A stretch of 64,000 nucleotides of DNA from NCBI RefSeq assembly GCF_024919275.1, contig NZ_JANWGH010000001.1, positions 806,001 through 870,000 on the forward strand. The letters run 5' to 3'. Positions 33,612 through 44,200 of this stretch are shown here, one piece after another. Under the pieces are notes generated by a model. It worked only from the letters and a program-made list of their open reading frames with translations, did not search any database and was not told the DNA's origin. The position numbers were made by a program, and so were the translations under genes. Within the stretch, counting starts at the first letter, position 1; each line of letters opens with the position of its first letter. Source of the DNA: Algoriphagus limi (GTDB lineage: Bacteria > Bacteroidota > Bacteroidia > Cytophagales > Cyclobacteriaceae).

Positions 33612-34304
33612 ATGAATACGCAGCAAGAGGCTTACGCTGAACTCTTCTTAGTAGACAAACCCTTAGAGTGGACTTCTTTCGATGTGGTAAAGAAGATTCG
33701 CAATGCTCTTAAAATCAAAAAAGTAGGGCATGCAGGAACATTAGATCCTTTGGCGACCGGATTACTGATCGTCTGTGCAGGTAAAATGACCAAGCAGATC
33801 GAGACTTTCATGGGAAAGGAAAAAGAATATACCGGAACATTCGTTTTGGGAAAAACCACGGAGTCTTATGATTTGGAAAAGCCCGTTATTGATGTCGCTG
33901 ATCCTTCTCATCTGACACTGGAAGATATTCAAAAAGCAGCGGAACAATTAACTGGGGATATTCTTCAAGTTCCTCCTATGCATTCGGCTGTAAAAGTGGA
34001 TGGAAAGCGGGTTTATGAATCTGCAAGAGCCGGGAAATCACTAAAGCTTGATCCAAGACCTGTACAGGTAAGAGAATTTGAGATTACCAGATATGAAGGA
34101 GATGAAATTGATTTTCGGATTTCTTGTTCCAAAGGAACTTATATTCGAAGTCTAGCCCGAGATTTGGGAGAAATTCTTCAGGTTGGTGCTTATATGAAAT
34201 CCCTTTGCCGAACTCGAATCGGAGAATTTCATCTATCGGAAGCTCATTCGCTCCCTGAATTGATTGAAACCATAAAATCCCGTCATACACATGAAAATCT
34301 ATGA
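33612..34304 (+). CDS. truB: tRNA pseudouridine(55) synthase
   Basis: Makes pseudouridine 55 in the T-loop of most tRNAs. 230 residues; catalytic Asp D45 in GHAGTLDPLATG (39-50); the KPLEWTSFDVV start and the PPMHSAVKVDGKR and SKGTYIRSLARDLG motifs are all present. It lacks the C-terminal PUA domain seen in E. coli TruB, as is common in this phylum. The 3' end overlaps ribF by 14 bp. Confidence 0.95.
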   Translation: MNTQQEAYAELFLVDKPLEWTSFDVVKKIRNALKIKKVGHAGTLDPLATGLLIVCAGKMTKQIETFMGKEKEYTGTFVLGKTTESYDLEKPVIDVADPSHLTLEDIQKAAEQLTGDILQVPPMHSAVKVDGKRVYESARAGKSLKLDPRPVQVREFEITRYEGDEIDFRISCSKGTYIRSLARDLGEILQVGAYMKSLCRTRIGEFHLSEAHSLPELIETIKSRHTHENL

Positions 34305-35214
34305 AGGACTGAGTGAATTCAAGGCTGTTCCCAATCCGGTAGTTACTAGCGGAACTTTTGACGGGGTGCATCTTGGTCATCAAAAAATCCTTCATCGAAT
34401 CCGAGAAATAGCGCGCTCAATTCAGGGAGAAACTATCCTATTGACTTTTTGGCCACACCCAAGATTGGTCTTATATCCTGAGGAACATAACCTAAGGCTT
34501 CTTTCAACTTTTGAAGAAAAGACTAAACTCCTTCGACAATTTGGAATTGATCATTTGATTACCATTCCATTTACTAAGGAGTTTTCTCAAATGACTTCCA
34601 AGGAATTCATTCAGAAAATCCTTGTCGATAAAATCCATACCAAGAAATTGGTTATTGGATACGACCATCGCTTTGGGAAAAACCGGGAGGGTTCATTTAA
34701 TTACCTACAGGAACATGCATCTGATTTCGGCTTTGAATTAGAAGAGATTTCCCGACAGGATGTGGATGCTATTGGAGTTTCAAGCACCAAAATTCGTAAG
34801 GCACTGGAATCCGGAGATATTCAAACCGCAAACTCCTTTTTGGGCAGGTCGTATGAATTAAATGGAATAGTTATAAAAGGACAGCAAATAGGCCGATCAA
34901 TCGGCTTTCCTACCGCTAATGTACATATTCCAAATAGTTACAAACTCATCCCAAAAGATGGAGTTTATGCTGTAGAGGCTGAAGTAAATGGTAGCTTATT
35001 CAAGGCTATGCTGAATATTGGGAATCGGCCAACTGTAGACGGAACCCAAAAAAGTGTAGAAACGCATCTCTTTGATTTTCAAGGAGATCTTTATGGCAAA
35101 CAATTAACCATTTATTTGAAGGCATATCTTCGAGAGGAACAAAAGTTTGAAAGTCTTGCAGCACTTCAGGCTCAACTGTTGAAAGATCAGCAGCAAGCGA
35201 AAATGTTACTATAA
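34291..35214 (+). CDS. ribF: Bifunctional riboflavin kinase/FAD synthetase
   Basis: Makes FMN then FAD from riboflavin. 307 residues. N-terminal FAD synthetase (nucleotidyltransferase) domain: [16 protein letters not shown] near 19-34 and [12 protein letters not shown], with SSTKIRKAL after. C-terminal riboflavin kinase domain: [11 protein letters not shown] near 209-219, [10 protein letters not shown] and a late ETHLFDF. The overlap with truB (14 bp) marks an operon. The CoA-transferase genes follow after 11 bp. Confidence 0.95.
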   Translation: MKIYEGLSEFKAVPNPVVTSGTFDGVHLGHQKILHRIREIARSIQGETILLTFWPHPRLVLYPEEHNLRLLSTFEEKTKLLRQFGIDHLITIPFTKEFSQMTSKEFIQKILVDKIHTKKLVIGYDHRFGKNREGSFNYLQEHASDFGFELEEISRQDVDAIGVSSTKIRKALESGDIQTANSFLGRSYELNGIVIKGQQIGRSIGFPTANVHIPNSYKLIPKDGVYAVEAEVNGSLFKAMLNIGNRPTVDGTQKSVETHLFDFQGDLYGKQLTIYLKAYLREEQKFESLAALQAQLLKDQQQAKMLL

Positions 35215-35225
35215 ACTCAAAAATA

Positions 35226-35921
35226 ATGATAAACAAAACGGTTAAAGATGCCCGCGAAGCCGTCAAGGATATCCCTAGTGGAGCCTTTTTAATGATGGGT
35301 GGATTCGGGTTATGCGGAATCCCTGAGAATTCGATAGCAGCTCTCCTCGAAAGGGACATCAAAGATTTGACTATTGTATCAAATAACGCAGGAGTTGATG
35401 ACTTTGGAATTGGTCTTCTCTTGAAAAAACGCATGGTTAAGAAAATGATTTCAAGCTATGTAGGAGAAAATGCGGAATTTGAGCGACAATTACTCAGTGG
35501 AGAATTGGAGGTTGATTTGATTCCCCAAGGAACATTAGCTGAGCGCGTTCGTGCAGGGGGAGCTGGTATTCCAGCCTTTTTTACTCCAGCTGGTGTAGGA
35601 ACCGAGGTAGCAGAAGGAAAAGAAACTCGGGAATTTGACGGCAAACTCTATTTAATGGAGCGTTGGTTACGAGCAGATTTCTCCCTAGTTAAAGCTTGGA
35701 AAGGAGATACGGCTGGTAATTTGGTTTTCAAGGGAACAGCTAGAAATTTCAATCCTATGATGGCGGCAGCAGGGAAAATTACCATTGCCGAAGTGGAAGA
35801 ATTGGTTCCAGCTGGTGAATTGGATCCAAATCAGATTCACACACCTGGAACCTATGTACAGCGGATTTTCCAAGGGGAAAATTATGAAAAGCGGATCGAG
35901 CAAAGAACCACAAGATCCTAA
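35226..35921 (+). CDS. 3-oxoacid CoA-transferase, subunit A
   Basis: 231-residue alpha subunit of a family I CoA-transferase (succinyl-CoA:3-oxoacid type, SCOT/ScoA-like). The glycine-rich oxyanion-hole region [16 protein letters not shown] is at 20-35, and the [22 protein letters not shown] stretch is characteristic of the 3-oxoacid/SCOT branch. The beta subunit follows after 33 bp. Probably used to activate acetoacetate or similar with succinyl-CoA. Only 11 bp after ribF, so may be read from the same transcript. Confidence 0.9.
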   Translation: MINKTVKDAREAVKDIPSGAFLMMGGFGLCGIPENSIAALLERDIKDLTIVSNNAGVDDFGIGLLLKKRMVKKMISSYVGENAEFERQLLSGELEVDLIPQGTLAERVRAGGAGIPAFFTPAGVGTEVAEGKETREFDGKLYLMERWLRADFSLVKAWKGDTAGNLVFKGTARNFNPMMAAAGKITIAEVEELVPAGELDPNQIHTPGTYVQRIFQGENYEKRIEQRTTRS

Positions 35922-35954
35922 ACCATTATTTCGTAAACCCAAATATCCAAAGAC

Positions 35955-36611
35955 ATGCTGAGCAAACAACAAATCGCCCAAAGAATAGCTAGAGAGGTAA
36001 AAAATGGGCAATACATAAATTTAGGGATTGGAATTCCCACCCTTGTAGCCAACTATATCCCAGAAGATCTTGAGATTGTTCTCCAATCTGAAAATGGCTT
36101 GTTGGGAATAGGTCCCTTCCCTACTGAAGAAGAAATTGATCCGGATTTAATTAATGCCGGAAAACAAACGATCACCATGGTAAAAGGATCAGCAATCTTT
36201 AATTCGGCTGATTCTTTTGCTATGATTCGAGGAGGTCATGTACACCTAACTATTTTAGGTGCGATGGAAGTTTCTGAGAATGGAGACATTGCCAACTGGA
36301 AAATACCCGGAAAAATGGTGAAAGGAATGGGTGGTGCGATGGATTTGGTAGCTTCCGCAGAAAATATCATTGTTGCTATGCAGCACTGCTCCAAAAGTGG
36401 AGATTCCAAACTTTTGCCTGAATGTACCCTTCCAATCACAGGAATTCGTTGTGTAAAAAAAATCGTCACCGACCTGGCAGTTTTAGAAATTCATCCCCAA
36501 GGAGGCTTTATTCTCAAAGAACGGGCTCCTGGTGTAAGCGTAGATGAAATCAAGCAAAAGACAGCAGGAAAACTCATAATAGAAGGAGAAATTCCTGAAA
36601 TGATCTTCTAA
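35955..36611 (+). CDS. 3-oxoacid CoA-transferase, subunit B
   Basis: 218-residue beta subunit with the catalytic glutamate in QSENGLLGIG (E47 region), which forms the thioester with CoA, and the GIGIPTLVANYIP start. KGMGGAMDLV and a late GGFILKERAPGVS are also family-typical. It forms an A2B2 complex with subunit A upstream. The choice between acetoacetate and other 3-oxoacids (or short acids) cannot be made from sequence. Confidence 0.9.
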   Translation: MLSKQQIAQRIAREVKNGQYINLGIGIPTLVANYIPEDLEIVLQSENGLLGIGPFPTEEEIDPDLINAGKQTITMVKGSAIFNSADSFAMIRGGHVHLTILGAMEVSENGDIANWKIPGKMVKGMGGAMDLVASAENIIVAMQHCSKSGDSKLLPECTLPITGIRCVKKIVTDLAVLEIHPQGGFILKERAPGVSVDEIKQKTAGKLIIEGEIPEMIF

Positions 36612-36670
36612 TACCTTTTCTTCGAAAGGTTTAGCTTGGATTTTGGAAAGATCAGTTTCAAATTTGCGGC

Positions 36671-37015
36671 ATGAAAAAATCAGAGATTAATTTTCAAGTC
36701 GAGCTGGATAAGGATAATCTTCCTAAAGAAATCCTATGGAGTGCAACAGATAAAGAAGATGAAGGTGCGGAATCTACACGAAGTATCAGTGTAAACGTTT
36801 GGGACAACCTAAATCAAAGTACGCTGCGGATAGATTTGTGGACTAACGAAATGTCTGTAGTCGAAATGAAACGATTTTATATAGACATCATTGGAGGAAT
36901 GGCACAGACTATTCTCAACAGCACAGGAGACGAGTATATGTCGGAGGAAATGAAAGACCTCTGTGATCGACTCGTGAGACATGTTAATGAAGAGAATTCA
37001 AGAAATAACCGCTAA
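36671..37015 (+). CDS. gldC: Gliding motility protein GldC
   Basis: 114-residue cytoplasmic protein. It matches GldC of Flavobacterium and Cytophagales (starts MKKSEINFQVELDKDNLPKEILW; ATDKEDEG; the MSVVEMKRFYIDIIGGMAQT helix). In F. johnsoniae GldB and GldC are linked to gliding, where GldC helps efficiency but is not essential. gldB is not adjacent here. The gene stands alone between the CoA-transferase pair and a strong terminator. Its presence places the organism within the gliding Bacteroidota lineages; it does not prove motility. Confidence 0.9.
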   Translation: MKKSEINFQVELDKDNLPKEILWSATDKEDEGAESTRSISVNVWDNLNQSTLRIDLWTNEMSVVEMKRFYIDIIGGMAQTILNSTGDEYMSEEMKDLCDRLVRHVNEENSRNNR

Positions 37016-37023
37016 AAGCAAGA

Positions 37024-37057
37024 AAGAGTCTGGAAAAATCCAGACTTCTTTTTTTTT
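37024..37057 (+). terminator. Intrinsic terminator after gldC
   Basis: AGTCTGGA / TCCAGACT stem with an AAA-rich loop followed by a long T-tract. Confidence 0.92.
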
Positions 37058-37317
37058 ATCAGCTTATTCACTTTTTGATGATTTTCTAATAAAAATCTTA
37101 TCCAACTGATAAATCCTTAATTTTCAATACATATCCTTAATTGTTTTCTTAAAAAGCCGGCTAGTTTCCATTTTAGGTGAAAATTTTCCAAAAAATTACC
37201 TGAATGATTTTCTTTTTTATTCCATTGAATATTCACTTTTTGATATAAATTTCGACTGCAAAAATAGCTTTCACCCAAAGGCTGCAAGCTTTAATCAATT
37301 AAAATCCAAATTAGCCT
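37058..37317 (+). other. Non-coding leader/promoter region of the TonB receptor gene
   Basis: AT-rich stretch without a convincing short gene. Contains the candidate promoter below and a repeated CACTTTTTGAT motif (37069-37079 and again at 37234-37244); the repeat is unexplained. Confidence 0.45.
37225..37253 (+). promoter_or_regulatory. Candidate promoter of the TonB-dependent receptor gene
   Basis: TTG (37225-37227), 18-bp spacer, TAAATTTC (37246-37253; last base differs from TAnnTTTG). The start codon is about 65 bases further. Confidence 0.35.
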
Positions 37318-40300
37318 ATGAGCAATTTTACTTCAAAATTCCAGAGGACGGTACTACTCTGTTTCCTTTTGGTTTCCCTGGGAATGGGAAAAGTTTTTGC
37401 CCAAACAACTATCTCCGGAACAGTTACGGACGCAGAAACTAAAGAAACACTGGTCGGAGTAAACATCATCGTTAAAGGAAAAGTAATTGGTACAATTACA
37501 GACCTTGATGGAAAATACTCCCTCAATGTAAATCAAGCTCCTCCATTCACTTTGATTTTCTCCATGGTTGGATACAGCAGCCAGGAAGTCGAAGTCACCG
37601 GTGGTATGAGCACCTTGGATGTTCAATTATCAGAAGCCACAGTTTTGGGACAAGAAGTGGTGGTTTCGGCATCCCGGGTTGAAGAAAGCGTCATGAAATC
37701 TCCTGTGTCTGTTGAAAAAATGGACATCATCGCGATTCGTGAGGCACCTCAGGCTAGTTTCTACGATGCCCTTAACAACCTAAAGGGAGTGGAAATGAGT
37801 ACTCAATCGCTCACCTTTAAATCTTTCAATACCCGTGGATTTAATGCGAATGGTAACGTAAGAACCGTTCAAATGATCGATGGTATGGATAACCAGGCAC
37901 CAGGTCTTAACTTCTCAGTAGGTAACATTGTAGGTATTTCCGAATTAGACCTAGAGAGTGTTGAATTACTTCCAGGTGCATCTTCTGCCCTATACGGTCC
38001 GAATGCCATAAACGGTATCCTGTTGATGACTTCTAAGAATCCATTCCAATATCAGGGCCTTTCTGCAAATGTTAGAACAGGTATCATGAGCGAAGATGGA
38101 CGATCTACAGCTTCAACTGGATTTTATGATTTCAGTGCTCGTTATGCAAAAGCTTTCAATGATAAAGTAGCTTTCAAAGTAAACTTGCAGTACTTGAAAG
38201 CAGATGACTGGCAAGCAAATGATTTCCGAGATCAATCTTTATTGAATGGATTTGGAATTGCGAATGGTACTCGTGAAAACAACCCTGGGTACAATGGTGT
38301 AAACGTTTATGGTGACGAAACCAACGTGAACATGTTCTCTGTAGCTCAAGGAATGGTTGCTGCAGGTGTTCTTCCTGAAGCTGCATTAGGTATTATCCCT
38401 TCTAATGTTAATGTATCCAGAACAGGTTACTTCGAGCGAGATGTAGCTGATTATGGAACAAAGTCTTTGAAATTGAATGCTGCTTTGCATTGGAGATTAA
38501 ATGACAGAGTAGAAGCTATTCTTCAAGGTAATTATGGATTTGGTACCACAGTTTATACGGGTGCTGATAGATATTCCATCGCGAACTTCAATCTAGGTCA
38601 GTACAAAGCAGAACTTCGAGGTGCTAACTGGTATTTGAGAGGATATACTACTCAGGAGCGTTCAGGTGATGCTTATGCAGTAGGTATCGCTGCTCAAGGT
38701 ATCAACGAAGCTTGGAAGCCAAGTACGCTTTGGTTCCCTCAGTATGTTGGTGCTTATGTACAAGGTATCCAAGGAGGTCTATCTCCTGACCAAGCTCACG
38801 GTGCTGCAAGAGCATTTGCTGATCAAGGCAGATTTATGCCAGGTACAGCTGAATTTAACCAAGCTTTGGCTGATGTAACTTCTAGACCAATTCCTGGAAA
38901 TGCTTCAGGTGTGGGTGCTCAATTTGTGGACAAGACCAATTTATATCACGTAGAAGGTTCATACAACCTACGCGACCAAATCAAGTTTGCTGAGTTTGTG
39001 GTAGGTGCAAACTATCGTGTTTATCAATTGAATTCAGAAAAGACTCTTTTCGCAACTGACGAAAATGGAAACGAATTCAGCATCAAAGAATACGGTGGTT
39101 ATGCTCAAGGATCCAAGTCTCTATTTGATGACAAATTCAAATTGACTGCTTCTGTTCGTTACGATAAGAATGAAAACTTCGCTGGTCAGTGGTCTCCACG
39201 TGTATCTGGTGTATACTCTACAGGAAATCACAATTTCCGAGCTTCTTATCAGACAGGTTTCCGTATCCCAACTACACAAGATCAATACATCGACTTGTTA
39301 ACTCCTCAAGCTAGATTGTTGGGTGGTCTACCTCTTTTCAGAGATCGCTATAACTTCAACACCAATCCAGTTTATACCCTTACCACAGTTCAAAACTTCG
39401 GAGCTGGTGTAGGTGCTGACGTTTCTAATCCTGCGATTATTCAAGCAGCGATTCAGCAGGCTACTCAAATCGTTCTTCAGCAAGTTGCAGCTGGTCAAAT
39501 TCCTAATGACCCTGCCGCTATTGCTGCTGCATTACAAGCTTTGACTCCTCAATTGGTTCCTGTGTTGGCTGCTCAAAACAACCTAGATTCTCTTCAGCCA
39601 TTTGAATTGACTGAATTTAAGCCTGAGCGGGTTAAGTCTTTCGAAGTGGGTTACAAAGGAATTTGGGGTAACAGACTATTGGTAGATGCTTATGCTTACT
39701 TCAACCGATTTGAAAATTTCATCGGTGGTCAGGTATTGGTACAAGACGGCGATCCTAACACAGGAAGCCAAGGTCCTAACCCAATTACTGGTTTGAACCT
39801 TATCGGTGTAGGTCCTGGAGGTAGAAATGTATTCTCTATCCCTGTTAACAGAACTGAGATCATCAAGTCTTGGGGATGGGCTTTGGGCTTGGATTACAAG
39901 TTTAACAAAGGCTACACCTTGGGTGGTAACGTTTCTTACAATACCCTTTCCAACTTGGATGAATTGGCAGAAACTGGATTCCAGCCTTCTTTCAACACTC
40001 CTGAATACCGTTATGTAGTAAACTTTGCAAACCGTGAAGTTTGGAAGAACTTCGGTTTCGCAATGGCCTACAGATGGCAGGGTGAGTTTGTATGGCAGTC
40101 TTCTTTCGTAGGACCTGCTGTATCTGCCGGCCAACTTTCTGTAATGCCAGCATTCGGAACCTTCGATGCTCAAGTTAGCTACAAGTTGAAAAGCTTGAAG
40201 TCCATCTTGAAAATCGGTGGATCCAACTTGTTCAGCAATGGATATCGCCAAGCTTGGGGTAACCCAACTGTTGGTACCATGTACTTCGTGAGCTTGACAT

Positions 40301-40320
40301 TCGACGAGTTCTTGAACTAA
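37318..40320 (+). CDS. TonB-dependent outer-membrane receptor with carboxypeptidase-like N-terminal domain
   Basis: 1000-residue outer-membrane receptor for active uptake of an unknown ligand. Signal peptide to about residue 29 (ending ...KVFAQ). Carboxypeptidase-D regulatory-like beta-sandwich at 30-115 (ISGTVTDAETKETLVGVNIIVKG), then the plug (about 125-235; GVEMSTQSLTFKSFNTRGF, GASSALYGPNAINGILLMTSK) and a 22-stranded barrel to the end, with the terminal aromatic strand YFVSLTFDEF. A low-complexity Ala/Gln-rich segment at about 697-760 probably forms an extracellular loop. There is no SusD partner next to it, so polysaccharide uptake is not supported. Single gene between terminators. ATG follows a 260-base leader. 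Confidence 0.93.
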   Translation: MSNFTSKFQRTVLLCFLLVSLGMGKVFAQTTISGTVTDAETKETLVGVNIIVKGKVIGTITDLDGKYSLNVNQAPPFTLIFSMVGYSSQEVEVTGGMSTLDVQLSEATVLGQEVVVSASRVEESVMKSPVSVEKMDIIAIREAPQASFYDALNNLKGVEMSTQSLTFKSFNTRGFNANGNVRTVQMIDGMDNQAPGLNFSVGNIVGISELDLESVELLPGASSALYGPNAINGILLMTSKNPFQYQGLSANVRTGIMSEDGRSTASTGFYDFSARYAKAFNDKVAFKVNLQYLKADDWQANDFRDQSLLNGFGIANGTRENNPGYNGVNVYGDETNVNMFSVAQGMVAAGVLPEAALGIIPSNVNVSRTGYFERDVADYGTKSLKLNAALHWRLNDRVEAILQGNYGFGTTVYTGADRYSIANFNLGQYKAELRGANWYLRGYTTQERSGDAYAVGIAAQGINEAWKPSTLWFPQYVGAYVQGIQGGLSPDQAHGAARAFADQGRFMPGTAEFNQALADVTSRPIPGNASGVGAQFVDKTNLYHVEGSYNLRDQIKFAEFVVGANYRVYQLNSEKTLFATDENGNEFSIKEYGGYAQGSKSLFDDKFKLTASVRYDKNENFAGQWSPRVSGVYSTGNHNFRASYQTGFRIPTTQDQYIDLLTPQARLLGGLPLFRDRYNFNTNPVYTLTTVQNFGAGVGADVSNPAIIQAAIQQATQIVLQQVAAGQIPNDPAAIAAALQALTPQLVPVLAAQNNLDSLQPFELTEFKPERVKSFEVGYKGIWGNRLLVDAYAYFNRFENFIGGQVLVQDGDPNTGSQGPNPITGLNLIGVGPGGRNVFSIPVNRTEIIKSWGWALGLDYKFNKGYTLGGNVSYNTLSNLDELAETGFQPSFNTPEYRYVVNFANREVWKNFGFAMAYRWQGEFVWQSSFVGPAVSAGQLSVMPAFGTFDAQVSYKLKSLKSILKIGGSNLFSNGYRQAWGNPTVGTMYFVSLTFDEFLN

Positions 40321-40345
40321 TAAACAATCAACCACCAACCCTAAT

Positions 40346-40376
40346 AAAAAGACCGCTGTATGGCGGTCTTTTTTTA
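40346..40376 (+). terminator. Intrinsic terminator after the TonB receptor gene
   Basis: GACCGC / GCGGTC stem with A-run before and T-run after, TGTATG loop. The convergent PIG-L gene ends 22 bases later and could use the reverse. Confidence 0.93.
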
Positions 40377-40397
40377 TGCTGGAAATTTACTTATCGT

Positions 40398-41252
40398 TTA
40401 TTTCACCTCATGAAAATATTCTCTACCAAATACTCGTGAATAGATCCAAGTCGGGATTTGATCATGATAAGGCATTAAATCCTGGAAAACCTTTTGTTGA
40501 CTTTGATGTGCATGCATAGCATCTAAAACCTGATGGAAATACAGATGGGTATCGATGGAAAAATCAGGAGTAGGAAGTCCTTTTTTAGGATCCCTTGGGT
40601 AATTCCGTTGAAATCCAGAAGATACTTTTAAAGCAAACTGAATTTGTTTGGGGGAAAGGGTAACCTGGAATAACTGGGTTGGTGAAAAATCTCCTTGTCC
40701 CTTGTTTTCTAAAAACACCTCTTCCATAGCAAGACCACTTAATCGATGATCTGAATGGCCATATAAACCAACCTTAGAATCATAACTTAAAAGGATATCA
40801 GGTTCAATTTGAGTAATCCAATTAAGTGCTATCCTTTTTAAACTATCCAATCCCAAATCCTCTAATCCACTATCAGGATAATCCAAATGATGTAAATGCT
40901 GGATTCCTAAACTACTTACAGCATCTTGCATTTCCTTTTCTCGAATAGCGCCTAGTTCTTCTCTGGTAAGTTTTCCTTCTGTATCTGCCGCCTCACCTTT
41001 TGTCAAACAAACCAAATGAACTTGATAGCCTGCCTCAATTAAGGAGATCAAGGTTCCTGCAACAGTTATTTCATCATCTGGGTGAGGAAAAAAAGCTAAA
41101 ACAGTTTTGGACGCTTGATTTGAAATCAATAAATCCTTTTCTGGAATATCACGGTCATGAAGAAGTTGATTTCCAATAAAAATCAAAATAAAGGGGAATA
41201 GCAAGATTAAAGAAATCAATCCTGCTATCCCCCATTTCAAGAGTCTTTTCAT
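40398..41252 (-). CDS. Membrane-anchored PIG-L family deacetylase
   Basis: 284-residue zinc deacetylase-like protein (PIG-L/LmbE: GlcNAc-PI or bacillithiol/mycothiol-type deacetylases). Transmembrane segment at 6-28, so the catalytic domain probably faces the periplasm. Zn motif FPHPDDE at 55-61 (His57, Asp60) and the third ligand in YGHSDHRLSG near 165-174; the GEAADTEGKLTREELGAIREKEMQ region is typical. Start overlaps the stop of the upstream cytochrome gene by 4 bases (ATGA), so the two are translationally coupled. Substrate unknown; the context is an exported cytochrome/HEAT protein. Confidence 0.88.
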   Translation of the reverse strand: MKRLLKWGIAGLISLILLFPFILIFIGNQLLHDRDIPEKDLLISNQASKTVLAFFPHPDDEITVAGTLISLIEAGYQVHLVCLTKGEAADTEGKLTREELGAIREKEMQDAVSSLGIQHLHHLDYPDSGLEDLGLDSLKRIALNWITQIEPDILLSYDSKVGLYGHSDHRLSGLAMEEVFLENKGQGDFSPTQLFQVTLSPKQIQFALKVSSGFQRNYPRDPKKGLPTPDFSIDTHLYFHQVLDAMHAHQSQQKVFQDLMPYHDQIPTWIYSRVFGREYFHEVK

Positions 41253-44200
41253 TCTTCTTGATTCAAGGTAGACAAGAAGCTTACTAAATCCCGGATTTCA
41301 CGCTTGCTCAATATTTGCCCCATATTTGGCATACTGGAAGGAGCTAATTTTTTGGACTTGATTTGATCAACAGAATAGGTTTGCTCTTCCCCATTTCCAG
41401 ATCTTAAGCTTACACTTCCTCCTTCATCCGCTAATATGGTACCGCTTACGCTCTCGCCATTGTTCAATTCCAGAGTAACGAATCCGAAATTCGGAGCTAA
41501 CCGAGCACTTGGATCCACCAAAGCAATCAACAATTCCTCTCTGGAAAGTTTATTGGCAATGCCATTCAATTTTGGGCCAGCATTTCCTCCCATATCATCA
41601 TAGGCATGACATCGGATACATTGTGCTGCTTGATTTTGGAAGAAAATAGTTCGGCCATTTCGAACAGTACCTTCTGCCAATGCCCCTTGGAACACTTTCC
41701 ATGCCTCACCATTTGATTTAGCTTCCAACTCCAGATTGAATTGGGAAATCAAATCTTGGTTACCTGTTTTATCAATCGCCTCTTCCAATTCAATCCAAAC
41801 TGCAGGGTCTAAATTTCCAGATTTGAATTCATTCAAAATGGTATTCCAACCAGTAAAAGAACTGGTACCATCAAGTGTAGCTAATGTCAATAAAGCCTGC
41901 CTTTTCTCATCATTGGACCGATTTTGAATAATATTCAATAAAAGGCTTTCCTTCTGCTCAGCATCTAAGCCTGACTGAGATAATAAAGAAAGTCCAGCTA
42001 CTCTAACAGATTGATTTCTATCATTCATTGCGGAGGGAATCGCTTCAGATAATTCAGGAGCACCCATCCTATCCAATGCCTCAAGCGCAGTAACTTTCAA
42101 ATCTGGATCTGATGAAGTTTTTACCTCCGCAAGCAACGCTGGACCTGCTGCCGTAATACCCGCTTTTCCAAGCGCCTTGGCAGCTTCAAGACGAACATTA
42201 GGATTATTGTTTTTTAACAAGCCCAACAAAACAGGATAGGCTTTTTCTCTTAATAAAGTCGGCTCACGATTGACAACTCCTCTATATCGACCATCTACTC
42301 TATCCACCACAGAAGGCTTAGCCCAAGTTCCTATTGCAGCAATGGCTTCTGTTTTAAGTGCTTCAGGAATATTATTTCTAGCAGCATAAGCCAACAAATC
42401 ATTTAACTGTTGCTCACCTCCTACCCGCTGATTAGCACTAATGACTCTTCGAAGCAATGGTTCGTTTTGGAAGGAGGTAGTTCGAATCAAAGCCGCCAAA
42501 TCAGGTAAGGATTCTTCTACCGAAAAATCATCATGAATAGCTCTTGCAGCTTCAGTGACAATTAATTCATTTTCATCATTCAAGAATTGGGAAAGTCCGG
42601 GACTTTCTAATCTTCGAAGGGCAATAACTGCGCCCATCCGAACAGCGGGAGAAGTATGATTATAAAGACTTGTAAGTTTTTCCTCTTGGCCCAATCTTGC
42701 CAAAGCTAAACTAGCAGCGTGCCGTATATAAGCATCCTCATCATTATTTTGAGCTAACAATTCAACCAAACCATCGTAGGCATCTTGATTTGACGTTCGC
42801 CCCAAGGCTTCTGCGGCAAAGAACTGAGCTCTTGCATTTTCATCCTGAAGGTTTTTAATCAATTGCTCACCAGCTTTTGAATAACGGATATCTCCAAGCC
42901 ATTTGGCGGCTTGCGCACGGATTTCGGAGTCTGAATCAGTCAAATAAGGAACTATCAAATCCCCATAGTCCATATTTTCAAGACGAGCCAATTGGCTCAA
43001 GCCCACAATTGCATGAATTCGGGCATATTGATAGGATGGATCAGCCAAAACCTCCTTGAAAATTTCGGCTCCTTTATCACTTCTTTTTGCAAGTTCAAAT
43101 TGTGCCTTTCTCCGGACTCTTAGGTCTTCATGATAGAGTTTGTCTTTTAGCTCTTCCTCGGAAAGCTTTTTATAATCTGATTGAAGTTCTTTTTGTGTAT
43201 CCGCTTGCAACTGCCATCCCTTAGCTGTTTCATCCTCAAGCTTCCAGATTCGACCATAATTTTTTGTACCCCAACCCGTAATCCAATCTGCAAAATACAA
43301 GGTGCCATCTGGTCCAAAATCCATTCCTGTTGGTAAAACTCCAGATAGTATTTTTTCGGTGGTTTTTAATTCAAAAGTGGCTCCTTTTGGTTCAAGGGTA
43401 AATGCATGGATTGCCGAATTTGATGCATTACCTACAAATTCCACTACAAAAAAGTGATCTTTCCATCGAGGACCCAGTCCGGCACCCGGATTAAAAACCA
43501 TTCCCGTAGGTCCGGAGACATAATTTAGAATTGGTGGTGTAATAAAGGCTGCTTGTTTATCCCATCGTGGAGTAAATAAGCGTTCATCCATCCAAACTTT
43601 GTAGGGGTTATTATCCGGGTCACGGTATTTCCCAAATTGCCAGTTGATACGCCAACCTGTATCAGATCCGTTGGTCAGATATACCATTCGCTCTTTTTCT
43701 CCTGCATGATCCCCATCGTTATCTACCGAGATCAAATTGGTATGCGCATCAAAAACAAACTCATGGGTATTTCGAACACCCATCGCATAAATTTCAAAGT
43801 CAGATCCATCTGGATTAGCCCTCGCAATAACGCCTCGATTGGGATATTTCCATTCTTTTCCGTCAGGGCCTTTTCCATTAAAACCGATATCACCTATCCC
43901 CCAATAAATCCTACCGTCAGGTCCCATTTCCAAGCCGGACATCCCATGAGCTCCAAATCCAATATGAATTCCATATCCATGAGATAATGACTCCTTTTCA
44001 TCCATGATACCATCTCCATTGGTATCAATCAAGCGCCAAAGATCAGGACCTACTCCAACAAAAAGGGCATCCTCCCCTTTCATCACAGCCCCTGCCACAT
44101 CGGTTACTTCATCGTTGAAGTCTTCCACTACTAATTGGGATTCATCGGCATATCCATCCCCATCTGTATCAGAAAGGCGATAGATTTGTTCTTTTTCAAC

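Noticed and set aside
37069..37244. Repeated CACTTTTTGAT motif before the TonB receptor gene
   Set aside because: Two copies in an AT-rich region, too short to distinguish from chance without genome-wide counts.
39676..40338. 220-codon minus-strand frame inside the TonB receptor gene
   Set aside because: Antisense to a well-conserved barrel region; a by-product of the receptor codon bias.
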